A DNA stretch of 64,000 nucleotides from Monosiga brevicollis MX1 (lineage: Eukaryota; Opisthokonta; Choanoflagellata; Craspedida; Salpingoecidae). Shown piece after piece: positions 10,761 through 20,478 of the stretch (positions within the stretch are counted from its first letter, which is position 1; each line of letters begins with the position of its first letter). The translations under genes and the position numbers were made by a program. The stretch covers positions 1,962,955 through 2,026,954 of the forward strand of contig NW_001865041.1 of assembly GCF_000002865.3 (NCBI RefSeq), in the 5' to 3' direction. Below the pieces are notes generated by a model, which worked only from the letters and a program-made list of their open reading frames with translations, was not told where the DNA came from and made no database searches.

Positions 10761-12543
10761 TCATCGTCGCTTGCGCGGAACAATGGCTGCCTCGATTGAC
10801 TCCTCGCTGACGTCGTCATCGTCCAATCGACTGCGGCGTTCGCGGCTGAGACTTCGGTGCGTTGGGCGCCGAGCGTTGCTCACGTTCAAGCGGTCATGGT
10901 TGGTGTCGTCATCATCATCGTGGTCGTCCTCCGAAAGGCGATCCTCAGCCTCCTCTTCATCACCTCGGAAGCTGCGGCTTCGCCCACGCGGTGCGGCACG
11001 TGTCTTCTTGTTCTACAGGTTGCAAGTAGAAGGCAGTTGAGCCAGGATGCGCAGTCATGAAGCAATTGAGTCGGTAGCCCCTGGACCACAAGCGATGACA
11101 TCTGTAACAGAGTTGTTCGTTCAAGCCATGGAAAATGTGCCAGTGCCCATTGGCTGCGCCTTTGAAAAAAAAAAAAAATACCTTTTTGCGGATTGAGACA
11201 TCGGGGTCCTGATTCTGGTCGTCGTCACCGACATCACCACTCTGTGTGTGATCAGCCTGTTCGGAAATTTCCTTCAGGTCATCAATGGCACTGATCTCAT
11301 CTAGAGCTGCTTGTCCGTCCGACAGCTCTTGTAGGCCTTGAGCCATGAACGTAATTTGAGCCTCAATCATGTCACGGAATGTATTCTGTTTGCCAAGCAC
11401 ACGACACATTTTTTGAGCCAAATCTGAGTGCATGGGCACGGCGCCTGCGAAGGCTGAGAAGTGCATGGGCCGGCAAAGCATACGCGAAGGACATCCAGTT
11501 TGCGGGTTTCTTGGCGGATCATGGCTTTGCACACAGATTCTGTTGATTCGTTGACCTTTGACCAACAAGATCAAGACCAGAGATGTGAGAAGGATACGAT
11601 GGGACGTGGGGTACACCTGCTGGTTCTCACCTCGCCGCGACAGCCAGCCAACTCTGTTTTCAACTTTTTGTAGGTGGATGAGTTGGTCGGGTCACGCATG
11701 CGCTGGCGCTCCAGAGCGCTTTCCTTCGTGGTAAGCTTGCCGCGCAGCCGCTCGCGCTCTGCCAGATCCGTCTGGGGACAGACAGGCTCGGGTGAGAGCA
11801 CGACGCGGCGTTGAAAAGAAGGGAGCGCTCCTGAGTCAGTGGGCAGTCAAGGTCCTACGGGGCGCGGTGCACCTTGATGGATTTATAGTTTGGCGGAAAA
11901 GTCTTGAAAATATCCTGCACACGCTGCTGCGTTTGGCGTTGCTGAACAAGGCCAGCAAGACAGAAGCAATCCTGGTCAGTACGAAGCTCAAGGCTGCTGG
12001 CACTTGTGCGGATGCGTAGCGTACAGCGCCGTAAACGCATACCATATCGCGGCGGCGGGCTTGGACTTCTTTGAGGATGTCAGCCATATCTGTCTGCAAA
12101 ATCGTGGCAACGGTGATGGGTGAGCAGAGCAGATGTAGCGCTAGGGCTCAGGCTGAACCAACCAGTGCCGCCTTGACGCCCGGGGTCTCCTGCTCCGAAT
12201 AAATTGCCACGCTCTCAGCAAAGGCGTCCCAGCTACAAGAGCAGACGAGGGATAGCAGAATGGGCCCGACACACGTGTTGAGGATCGAGTGCCGACCACC
12301 CAGTTCGTGAGCCAAACGTGGGCCGACGGGAGGTGTGTTTGTGCGGGTGTGGATCAAAGCCACACTCTCGCCAGGCCCGTCTTACCGATCCGCCACCTTG
12401 AGTTCGGTCCGCAAGGCCTCGTGCAGAGCCACAGCCATGGCATTGAAGTGATGCTCCACAAGGCCAACCTTGCGACTCAGCATGCGCCCCAAGGCATCGC
12501 TGCCAGCGCCACCGCGCCCGTGTGTCGATCCATGTGCCGCCAT
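10761..12543 (-). CDS. FAM92/CIBAR-type BAR domain protein
   Basis: Eight exons on the minus strand: 12543-12386, 12232-12163, 12093-12043, 11971-11873, 11771-11631, 11555-11484, 11385-11182, 11012-10761. They join to 348 codons without a frame break. The helical body follows the FAM92 (CBY1-interacting BAR) pattern: LVEHHFNAM near the start, YSEQETPGVKAAL, ADILKEVQARR, ALERQRMRDPTNSSTYKKL (compare the RNPSD motif of animals) and RNTFRDMIEAQITFMAQGL in the last BAR helix. The family shapes membranes and works at ciliary basal bodies or mitochondria in animals. The tail after the BAR region is strongly acidic, then Arg/Ser-rich (SLSRERRSR). The start at 12543 is the first ATG with a good match to the family N-terminus. 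Confidence 0.75.
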
Positions 12544-12594
12544 AAAGCAGGTCCACCCCCTCTGGATGAGAGAAGAGATCGAGAGCAGGAGATC

Positions 12595-12862
12595 AAAAAA
12601 AAAAAAAAAACGAGAGAGAGCGAGAGAGCGAGAGAGCGAGAGAGCGAGAGAGCGAGAGAGCGAGAGAGCGAGAGAGCGAGAGAGCGAGAAACACACAAAA
12701 GACGAAAAATTGGCGAAATTTTGGCGTTCTCCGTTCACAGAGAGAGTCAGAGAGAGAGAGAGAGAGGAGAGAGAGTTTGAGAGAGAGTTTGAGAGAGAGA
12801 GAGAGAGAGAGTTTGTGAGAGTTTGAGAGAGAGAGTCAGAGAGAGAGTTAGAGGGAGAGAGA
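12595..12862 (-). repeat. GA-rich microsatellite block: (GAGAGAGC)n and (GAGAGAGTTT)n
   Basis: An A-run at 12597-12610 is followed by GAGAGAGC units to about 12688 and by GAGAGAGAGTTTGAGA-type units from about 12740 to 12860. It occupies the divergent promoter region between the FAM92 gene (-) and the gene at 13073 (+). Confidence 0.9.
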
Positions 12863-13072
12863 GTCTTCAAAAGCAAAGAGCACAAAAGTGTGCGCTCTAT
12901 CAGACTTCATCGTCTTGAATTTGATCTGACATTTGCTGTTCGTGAAAGAAGGAGATCATGAAGCTAGACAAAGAGTTACAGAAGATTTTATAGACAAATT
13001 GATGTAACTTGGTGCAGTAAAAAGTAGACTTGTTGCACCTTCAAATTTACCTTTGGCCTCCAGTTTTTCAAG

Positions 13073-13947
13073 ATGTTGCTGTACCGGTCGTGGGTTGTGG
13101 CGCTGGCGCTGGTGGCCTGCACGGGTGCCGTGGTGTCTGGTGCCCGGTTTGGGGACCGTATGCGCGGCCTGCAGGACTCGGAGGATGTTTGCAACACCTC
13201 ACATTATGACCAGGCCGATGAGCGGGCCGTGGTCTGCTATGCGGTGCGTGGGTGCGGCGCCCTCTGAATGCTTTTTTTTTTTTGGCGATGGCTCCCGTTA
13301 CATACACATTCCCACACATACACATACACATGCCCCCGCCCCAGCCAGGTCACTGGTATTCTCACTGGCTTTCTCTCCCGTGTGGCTCGACGTGGTAGGG
13401 TAACTTTTTGGTGAAGATGCTGGGCGAACTTAATGCCGGGCAAAATAAAACGGTCGAGCATGTGCGCGTGCATTTGCTGCCGTACCTGGGTGGTCCTGCC
13501 GTGCTCAATGCTCTGACTTCGGACGATCCTGATGATCCCAATTGCCGTGCTTGCTACACAGACAACGCCACTGCTGCTGGTACGTGATGTGCGCGTGTTT
13601 GAAACCAGATGGGGGCCAGGTTGGGTTGGGCTGGGTGGATGTTTTTGCTCCCCCTGCTTGCTCATATGCCGTTGTAACTGTCCGTGGGTGCACCTGTGCC
13701 AGGTCTGAGCGGACTGCGCAATAGCCTGTCGTCCGAGGAGCTGCAGGCGTATGATCAGCTGGAGGCCTGCTACGTGCGCATGACCTCCCGCGTCCTGGAT
13801 CGCCTTCCCCAGTCAGCCGATGGCGTGTGGCTTCTGCCCAGTGCCGAATATCGCGGGCACGAGGTCACACAGGTCCTCGACCTCTTTGATCAGCTCTTCA
13901 AGGAGCAGTACTTCCATCCGAATAGCTGTTTGGTCACCGCGCCTTGA
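13073..13947 (+). CDS. Small secreted Cys-containing protein, unrecognised
   Basis: Three exons, 13073-13243, 13399-13579 and 13703-13947, join to 198 residues. The N-terminus is a clear signal peptide (LLYRSWVVALALVACTGAVV). The mature part has a few Cys pairs (CNTS, CYA, NCRACYT, EACY, SCLV) and two N-glycosylation sequons (NTS, NAT), so a secreted or lumenal protein is likely. The rest looks helical: HVRVHLLPYLGG, then LSSEELQAYDQLEACYVRM. I do not recognise a family. Both introns have consensus ends and the frame is clean. Confidence 0.7.
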
Positions 13948-14292
13948 GCGTGACAGCTGGACAATTGCAGCTCGTTTTCTCATTGGATGACTCGATTTTG
14001 ATGGCCTCATCCGACATCACGTCGCACAAACAAACTCTCAAAGAAAACACCAAAATCAAAAAAAGAGTAACCAAATTGTCTATAAGCATCACCAGGCACG
14101 CGAGGCGTGGAACCCTAAAATGAATCCAGGAGGTCACTGCACGTGCATTGGGAGCAAAGGTAGTGCCAGATGTCATAAAACGACGCCCATAGCACTGTCT
14201 CTGCGATAAATAGCTTCCAAACCAGGAACAGCTGTTCCCAGCAAGAGAAGAACTCGATGAACACAGGGAAACAAAACTTGGATCAACACCAA
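13948..14292. other. Convergent 3' spacer, nothing seen
   Basis: Lies between two stop codons of convergent genes; A/T-rich around 14030-14070. No exon or RNA gene recognised. Confidence 0.5.
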
Positions 14293-15872
14293 CTACTGAA
14301 CATGGCTTAGCACCGTCACTTGGGTCAGGTCTGTCGCCGAGTCAAAGTGCTGGTTTGCCAAAGTGTCGGTGGTTGCAGCAGCTGCGCCGACCTTGGATGG
14401 CACCCGAGTTGCAAAGAGAGGGAGCTCGGTGGAAGTGGCTGATGGCGACCACCAGCCCTTGAGGTGCTGCACCGTTTGCGTGATAATGGCTCCCATGCTA
14501 CTTGACCACGAAGCCACAGAGTCCGTCTCTGATGCCTCGGACACTTGACTAGAGGCGTAGCTTGAAGCCAAGGAGAGCGGGGCCGAGCGTAGGGAGCTGG
14601 TTAGCGACTGCACCTCGGGATCAGTTGCCGAGAAGGCACGGCGCTCGCCGTGGTGCAGAAACACCAACGCTTGGTTTTCCTCAATAACGTCCCAGTCCGC
14701 GGGCAGGTCCTCCAAGTGCAGAGCGTAGCGCGCCCGCATGTGGCCAGGATGTGACCAGGTGACCCGACGTGTCGCGGGGTGCACAAAGTAGGCCTGGCGG
14801 GCATCGATTTTAAAATGCTCTTCCCAGCCCGGCGGCAGAGTCGGGGCCACGGCCGTCGTATGGTCCGGTTCGTCCAGGTCCACGCTGTGCAGGGCAAAGC
14901 GTGCAATGTCGGGGCGCTCCAGGCTGTCATCGCTGCAAAAGCTCCAGTCATCATCCCCCATGGATTGCCGCGTCGGCGCGTCCGCATTTGGCGGTTGTCG
15001 AACAGCAAAGGCGGGCCAATCAGATGGGGCTTCCCGGGCACTCGTACCCACATAGTCGGCATACGAGGGCGGGGGCGGGGTACGCGTGCCGTCACTGGGC
15101 GGGGATGAGGGGACGTTGCCCGCGGGTGGTCGCGCTTGAAGTACCGCATCAATTTGATGCAAAAGGTTGTTGGTGCGTTGCCCTTCCCGGAAAGAGTAGA
15201 GTTGGACGTAGTAGGCATTGAGGGCATCGTCTTGGGCACGAGAGAGCCACGACGGCCGGCGCTCAGTGCGGCGGGCCGTGTGGGAGATGAAATAGGGCTC
15301 ATCGTCATCGTCAAACTCAAGTTCCCAGCCCGTGGGCAAGGCGAGCCGCCGCAATGATGGCGGCAGGTGATCATCGAGGCGTGGGTCGACAAAGGTGGTC
15401 CTGCGATCCGCATGCCTATCCAAGTGGAGTTGCCCGGGCGCAACGAAGTGAGGAGCAGACGCCATGCATAGTCGGGTAAGCTGAAAGCCCGGGCGCACAG
15501 CATCGCGATTCAAACGAAGCTTGGGGCGATGGCAGAAGCCCGGACAACGTACCATACAAAGAGGTGGCGCCCGGCCTGGATCACGCTAGACCAGCCGGCC
15601 GGTAGAGGTTGATGCGCGGCGGCACGTCGCGGCGGGCACCAGACGCTGTCCGGCGACTGGGCTGTGCAGTGTGCAGGGTCGTTGGTCTGACCTGGGTACT
15701 CGGGGGGAGTCGGCAGGATCTGGTCCAGTGCCTCAACGGCTGGGTTGGACGCTGCTTTGCGTTGCGTTTCGGCACAACCCCCTGGAGCTGCTGCGACTGG
15801 GGCAGGCGGGTTGGAAGGCCGCGCCATGGCCAAACGAATGGCGCCGTCATCGACCGACCACCCGGCATCCAT
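14293..15872 (-). CDS. Multi-WW-domain adaptor protein with PPxY motifs
   Basis: Two exons, 15872-15553 and 15415-14293, encode 480 residues. The intron splits the first WW domain and joining gives PLPAGW followed by GRHLFVWHADRRTTFVDPRL, a complete WW signature. A second WW-like unit starts LPTGWELEF and continues YFISHTARRTERRP. A third is canonical (LPPGWEEHF, AYFVHPATRRVTWSHP). A fourth, degenerate unit starts LPADWDVIEE and has ALVFLHHGERRAF. WW domains bind Pro-rich ligands such as PPxY. The protein itself carries PPEY (near residue 65) and PPSY (in TPPPPSYADY), so it could bind itself or a paralogue. No catalytic domain follows; the Ser-rich C-terminus has GWWSPS. Start 15872 is the first ATG in the exon; a later Met is possible. 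Confidence 0.75.
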
Positions 15873-17297
15873 CCCCGGGGGTGGTGATCACTTTTGTAGG
15901 AAGGAACCGTTTGGAGATGCCACGCGGCGAGTCGAGCTCGCGCTCGCTCGCGCACTTGCGGGCTGATAGGGCAGCACCAAGGCGACCGGCTCGTTTGGGC
16001 CGCGCTTGACTCGAGCGAGAGGTAAATATACACGATTCAAGGCTGCAGGAGGGGAAGAAAGAAGGGGTCCAGAATCGGTAGCAGGGATGTGTCTGTGCGC
16101 GCAAGAGGCCGGGCGGTCGCGCAGCTCCCGAGCCGCGGTGCGGGCAGGCAGGCAGGCAGCACTCGAGGCGGGCGGCGGAAACAATGGACAGGCAACCCAA
16201 TGGATTCCCTTGATGAATGAGGTATTTGGGGAAGCGTTGCGGACGGCAAGTGTGGCAGCACAGTTGAGTTCTCGGGGAAGGGGGGGCTGGTGGGCGATGC
16301 AAGTGGGCATGCCCGTTGCCCGCTCGTTAGTGCTCAGATGGTGGATCCGCTTTTCAGACGGACGAACCGGCGTATCCGCTGGCGCATTCCAGCGACCCCC
16401 GCGCGGGCGCCATGGCCTTTGTCGTGCCCTTGCCTTGCTCTCTCACCCGACGTCAATCGGTCAGGATCTCAGGGGAACGTTGAAACAGAAAAACGAGAGA
16501 AAGGCAACGACAAACACAAGGCAGAAACAATGAGGCCAAGGCTACACTCGAGCTTCCACCCCAACCCCTGCACAGAGAGGTTCTTAACGGCCTGTTTACC
16601 GGCTCTCCTTTGAACTTGTTGGGGGAGAGACTCACACACACTCACATACACACTCATACACATGTGGGGTTAGAGTTTAAGCCGGGCGCTTCGTCAGGGA
16701 GTTTGGTCCGGGAATGTTCTTGCATGCATGTATGCATATCTTAACAGCAACGGCTGTGTAAAACAGGTGTTTGAACACAATGATATAAAGCAACAGCTGT
16801 TGTGCGACTAGAATTTTGTACACGTTGGAAAACCGTGTTGTAGCGTTAGCTGCCAGGTCAGCAGCACAAACAGTCATTTGTCAGATTATTCTGGCGATCG
16901 AAGGTGAGAGAGCGAGAAAGGGCGCGAAACGTCTCTCGCGGCATCGGCGGCAGCATCGGCGGCATCGGGCCGGGCGGTAGCGTGACGTTGTGGCTGCTGC
17001 TGCTGCTGCTGCTGGTGGTGGTGTGTGTATTTGTGTGTTTGCGTGGGTGGGTGGGTGCCAGCAAGGGCTGATGGGAATGAAAAGGGGTCTGGCAAAGGTG
17101 ACGACAAGCAGGAGTGTGTGCGAGGAGGCTGTCGAGCCAGACCGACAAAACTGTAGAGGGGACCGGAGGCTCGGCTTGGGCCCAATTGCCAGCTCGCACA
17201 GCATGTTTTGTTGATGGTGCAGCGGTACCCAACGACCACCCGTTCATCCGGAACTTCTTGTCCTCTTGTGCTGATCAGGCTGTGCTGGACCACCACA
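15873..17297. other. Long divergent promoter region, no gene seen
   Basis: 1.4 kb between the WW gene (-) and SDF2 (+). It contains GC-rich low-complexity sequence, CTCG repeats near 15940, ACAC/CTCACA strings near 16630-16660 and a GCT/GGT-rich stretch at 16990-17030. Open frames here are compositionally biased and lack a splice-supported continuation. Confidence 0.45.
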
Positions 17298-18551
17298 ATG
17301 GCGCACTTTTGGATGCTCACCGCGGCGCTACTGGCTTGTTTGGTTTGCGCGCGCGCCAGCGGCCCCATCGGTACGTTTTGTTTGCAAAGCGGGCTGCGCC
17401 GAAGCCACGGACCGAGCAGGTTGTGCATTCTCACTTGAAATTGACCTCTGGCGTGGCCTGCTTGCTTGCTTATGATCAGGCTATGACGAGGTGACGTGTG
17501 GAAGTACGATGCGCATCAACCATGTCGCGACGCGACTCAACCTGCGTTCACACGAGGTTGCCTACGGCACGGGTTCAGGCCAGCAGGTGTGTGCGCTCCT
17601 CTGCGGGTGACAAGCTGATATCAAGCAAGGATTGCCATTTTTGTCTCCCATCCGCTGCCCCCCTTGAGGCAACCTGGCTGCTGTTGACGCCAGCTCCCGC
17701 CTCACCGGCAACATCGTGCTTCCGTTGGGTGTCAGTCGGTCACACTGGCTTCAAGCGACTCGGACAGCAACGATTACTGGCAAATTCGGGCCCCCAACGG
17801 CAAGGATTGCAAGCAAGGGTGAGTGCCTCTGAATCATGCGCACCGGGACTCCGGGATCTGGCTCACTCGGCCGATGCATTTTCTGCGGGCTGCTTGACAG
17901 TGCGCGCATCAAGTGTGGCGCCACTATCCGCCTGCTGCACACGGCCACGCGCAAGTTTTTGCACAGCCACCAGTTCCAGTCACCGCTCAGTCACAACCAG
18001 GAAGTTTCAGCCTATGCCCGAGAGGATGGCGAGGGTGATTCTGGTGAGTTTGGTTACAACCCCTGCTGTCTCGCAGACAAGGGCCTTCAAAGCGCGCAAG
18101 TGCTTCTTTTCTTCTCTCCTTTACCTTTTCCTTCTCCTTCTCATTCTTGTTCTCTGTATGTTTCTCACGCACATATTCACGACTGCTTTGATTTGTTCAG
18201 GTGACAACTGGAAGGTCGAGTGCTCGGGTACCTACTGGGAACGTGCCAACACGTTCAAGCTGCGCCACGCGGACACGAACCAGGTTGGTCTCAGCCCTTC
18301 CGCCCGCCTCGAATGCCCTTGGTTCTTTCTCGCTGCTTGCTTAGCACACCCAAACATGCCGAGCACTCACCCTTTCTGACGCCTTGATCCAATGGCCCTG
18401 TAACTAGTATTTGCACTCAACAGGAGCACACAAGTTTAACCGACCCATTGCCGGTCAGCGGGAGGTGTGCGCCGTGGGCCAGGCCTCTCGTTTGTCCGAG
18501 TGGAAGTCGGCCGAGGGTTACTTTATCAAGGCCGCAAAAGCAAACAATTAA
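17298..18551 (+). CDS. SDF2: SDF2-like MIR-domain protein of the secretory pathway
   Basis: Six exons: 17298-17370, 17480-17586, 17736-17818, 17901-18043, 18201-18283, 18408-18551. They give 210 residues, essentially the length of animal SDF2. A signal peptide (MAHFWMLTAALLACLVCARA) is followed by three MIR repeats: VTCGSTMRINH/LRSHEVAYGTGSGQQ, then IKCGATIRLLH/LHSHQFQSPLSHNQEVSA, then VECSGTYW/FNRPIAGQREV. The match to SDF2 is close along its whole length. SDF2 and SDF2L1 act in ER quality control with ERdj3 and share the MIR module of protein O-mannosyltransferases. The C-terminus (AAKANN) has no KDEL-type retrieval signal, as in SDF2 rather than SDF2L1. Confidence 0.95.
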
Positions 18552-19382
18552 GGCGTTGCTGCCAAGGCATCTGGTTCGGTCCCGCCGATACCCTGTTGTG
18601 CCTGCTGCAGCCGAGACTGGCTGTGTCGGGCCCGCGCCGGCGCCTCTGTTGACAGAGTTGGGTTGCGGTGTGACCATTAAAAGTCAAGTTGATTCAAAAT
18701 ACACTCGGTGGCTTTCTTTTTTCATGACCATGATGCCCCCAAGAAAACAGAAGAAAACGCCCGCGTATGACTTGTCTTGAATGTCTGTTCAATTGACTGG
18801 TGCGGCCACTCTGGGCTTGGCCCAGAGTGGAGCAAAACTGGGACACACATACATATACACGGCGAGAGGGATAGCAAGATGGGACGGAGGAATGGACAGA
18901 CACAAGGGCGAACGCATGGTTGGGCAAAGGGGCAGGTCGGTGAGCAGACGGACGTGCCAGATGGGCGTGCCCACGCTGTTTCTGCCTGGCCTGCGCGCTT
19001 TCAAGCCAACAAACAGCAAACGCCAAAAGCACACGCTGGATCGGGAGGGGCTGCCACGGGTGCAGGTCACGGAAAGAAGAAGAAAAAAAAAAAAGCCCAG
19101 GGATAAGTCAGCATAAGAGCTGGCTGGACTGCAAGTGAGAGCAGAGCAGCAAAGATCATGGATGATACAGCGTGGCAAGAGACTCTGGGTGGCGTGACAA
19201 AGCAATCGTGCTAGTCACGCAAGTTCAAATACACTGGGACGGATGGAGAGCTTAAAACAACATTTACAAGATCGAAAAATCAAAACGGGAGGAAGATCAA
19301 ATCGACGGAGGCGTCAGACGAGCCAACGTCAAAGGCGGGCAAAGCCCTTCTTGGCTGCAAGTTGGCGGCGCTTGACGGGGCT
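18552..19382. other. Convergent 3' spacer, no gene seen
   Basis: Lies between the SDF2 stop (+) and the LLPH stop (-). It contains an A-run near 19082-19095 and no supported exon. Confidence 0.5.
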
Positions 19383-19924
19383 TTACCAAGCGTGCTTGCC
19401 ACCCTTCTTCTTGCCCTTGACCTTGAGCGCCTTGCGCTTGCGTTCCACCGGCATGTTGCGCACCTGGCGCTGGAAGCGCATCTTCCGCAGCTGGGCCTGT
19501 CAGGCAAACGAACCAGGGTGCGGTTGAGAGATGGGAGAGCATCAACGACAACTTGCCGTTGTCTCCCGCCATCGATTGGACATACCTGCGAGAGGCCGGC
19601 GCCCTCAGCGGGGGCAGCGTCTTCCACCTCCATGCTCTCAGTTGCTGCGGGAGTCGTCTCCTGCACCTCCTCAGCGGGTTGGGTGGTGGCGGCCGCAGTT
19701 GCCGCGGCGTCTTGCTGCTCCTCGAGCGTAGCCTTGACTTGCTCTAGATGGTGCGCACGCGCGCGTGAGATGTGACAGGCTAAGCCAGAACGAGCTCTCA
19801 AGATCGGGGGAGAAAAGCGAGACAAAGGCTTACCCTCAACCACAGCCTGGCGCTTGGCGATAATCTTCTCGCGCTTGGCAGCGCGATGCTGGCGCTTGAC
19901 CTTGCTGCGGAGCGACTTGGCCAT
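19383..19924 (-). CDS. LLPH: LLP homolog, nucleolar ribosome-biogenesis protein
   Basis: Three exons, 19924-19834, 19743-19586 and 19496-19383, give 120 residues. The N-terminus MAKSLRSKVKRQHRAAKREK is the hallmark of the LLPH family (animal MAKSLRSKWKRKMRAEKRKK). An acidic, Ala/Thr-rich middle follows. A Lys/Arg-rich tail (RKRKALKVKGKKKGGKHAW) ends in the family's typical aromatic terminus. LLPH proteins are small, basic nucleolar proteins involved in large-subunit ribosome assembly. The A/T-run just upstream of the ATG (19938-19953) lies in the 5' UTR. Confidence 0.9.
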
Positions 19925-20162
19925 CTTGACAAGGTGCAGCCGGAAAAAAAAAAAAAAAAGAGAGAGATAGAGAGCAGACGTCGAGCAGACAGAGAGACAC
20001 GTGTGTGAGTGTTTGAGTTTGTGAGTGGTTATGATTGCTTTGTCAGACAATCTTAAACAGTATCTCACTGCATTCGCGGCTTGATTGACTCAAATAAAGT
20101 AAAATACATACTTGCCAACTTTGGCATCGTGCCAGGATTGGCACTGCGGACAAGCTTGGCCC

Positions 20163-20163
<1 letters not shown>

Positions 20164-20202
<39 letters not shown>
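20164..20202 (+). repeat. (GA)n microsatellite
   Basis: Perfect GA run in the divergent upstream region between LLPH (-) and the RING gene (+). Confidence 0.9.
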
Positions 20203-20203
<1 letters not shown>

Positions 20204-20478
20204 CTAGGGAGATCGGTGGCACGATTGAGGTTCATTTCGAGTTCAATTTGTGTACGTCAAGGATCGAAGCGACGGACACAGGGACGGGAGGTGGGCAGAG
20301 GCCGAGGCCATACACGGTTGTTGACAACGACACAGACGCGGGGGGTTTTTTCGCTCTGCATCCAGCCGAGCTCACGTATTTTTCAACTGCCAGCTGGTCT
20401 GCGCAGCGCCTTCTCAGCACCTTCTTGGTCGCGTCCACGCTTCCACTTCACCAAGATCCCTCCCATCAGCTCAGCAGC

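Noticed and set aside
11440-11560. Apparent frame switch in the FAM92 gene
   Set aside because: Resolved by an ordinary GT-AG intron from 11483 to 11386, which joins LDVLR to NTFRDMIEAQ in phase 0.
14779-15357. Plus-strand open frames opposite the WW gene
   Set aside because: The minus strand carries recognisable WW domains; the plus frames have no domain and no splice logic.
16006-16533. Plus-strand 175-codon open frame between the WW gene and SDF2
   Set aside because: Arg/Ala/Gly-biased with no domain and no splice-supported partner; most likely promoter and UTR sequence.
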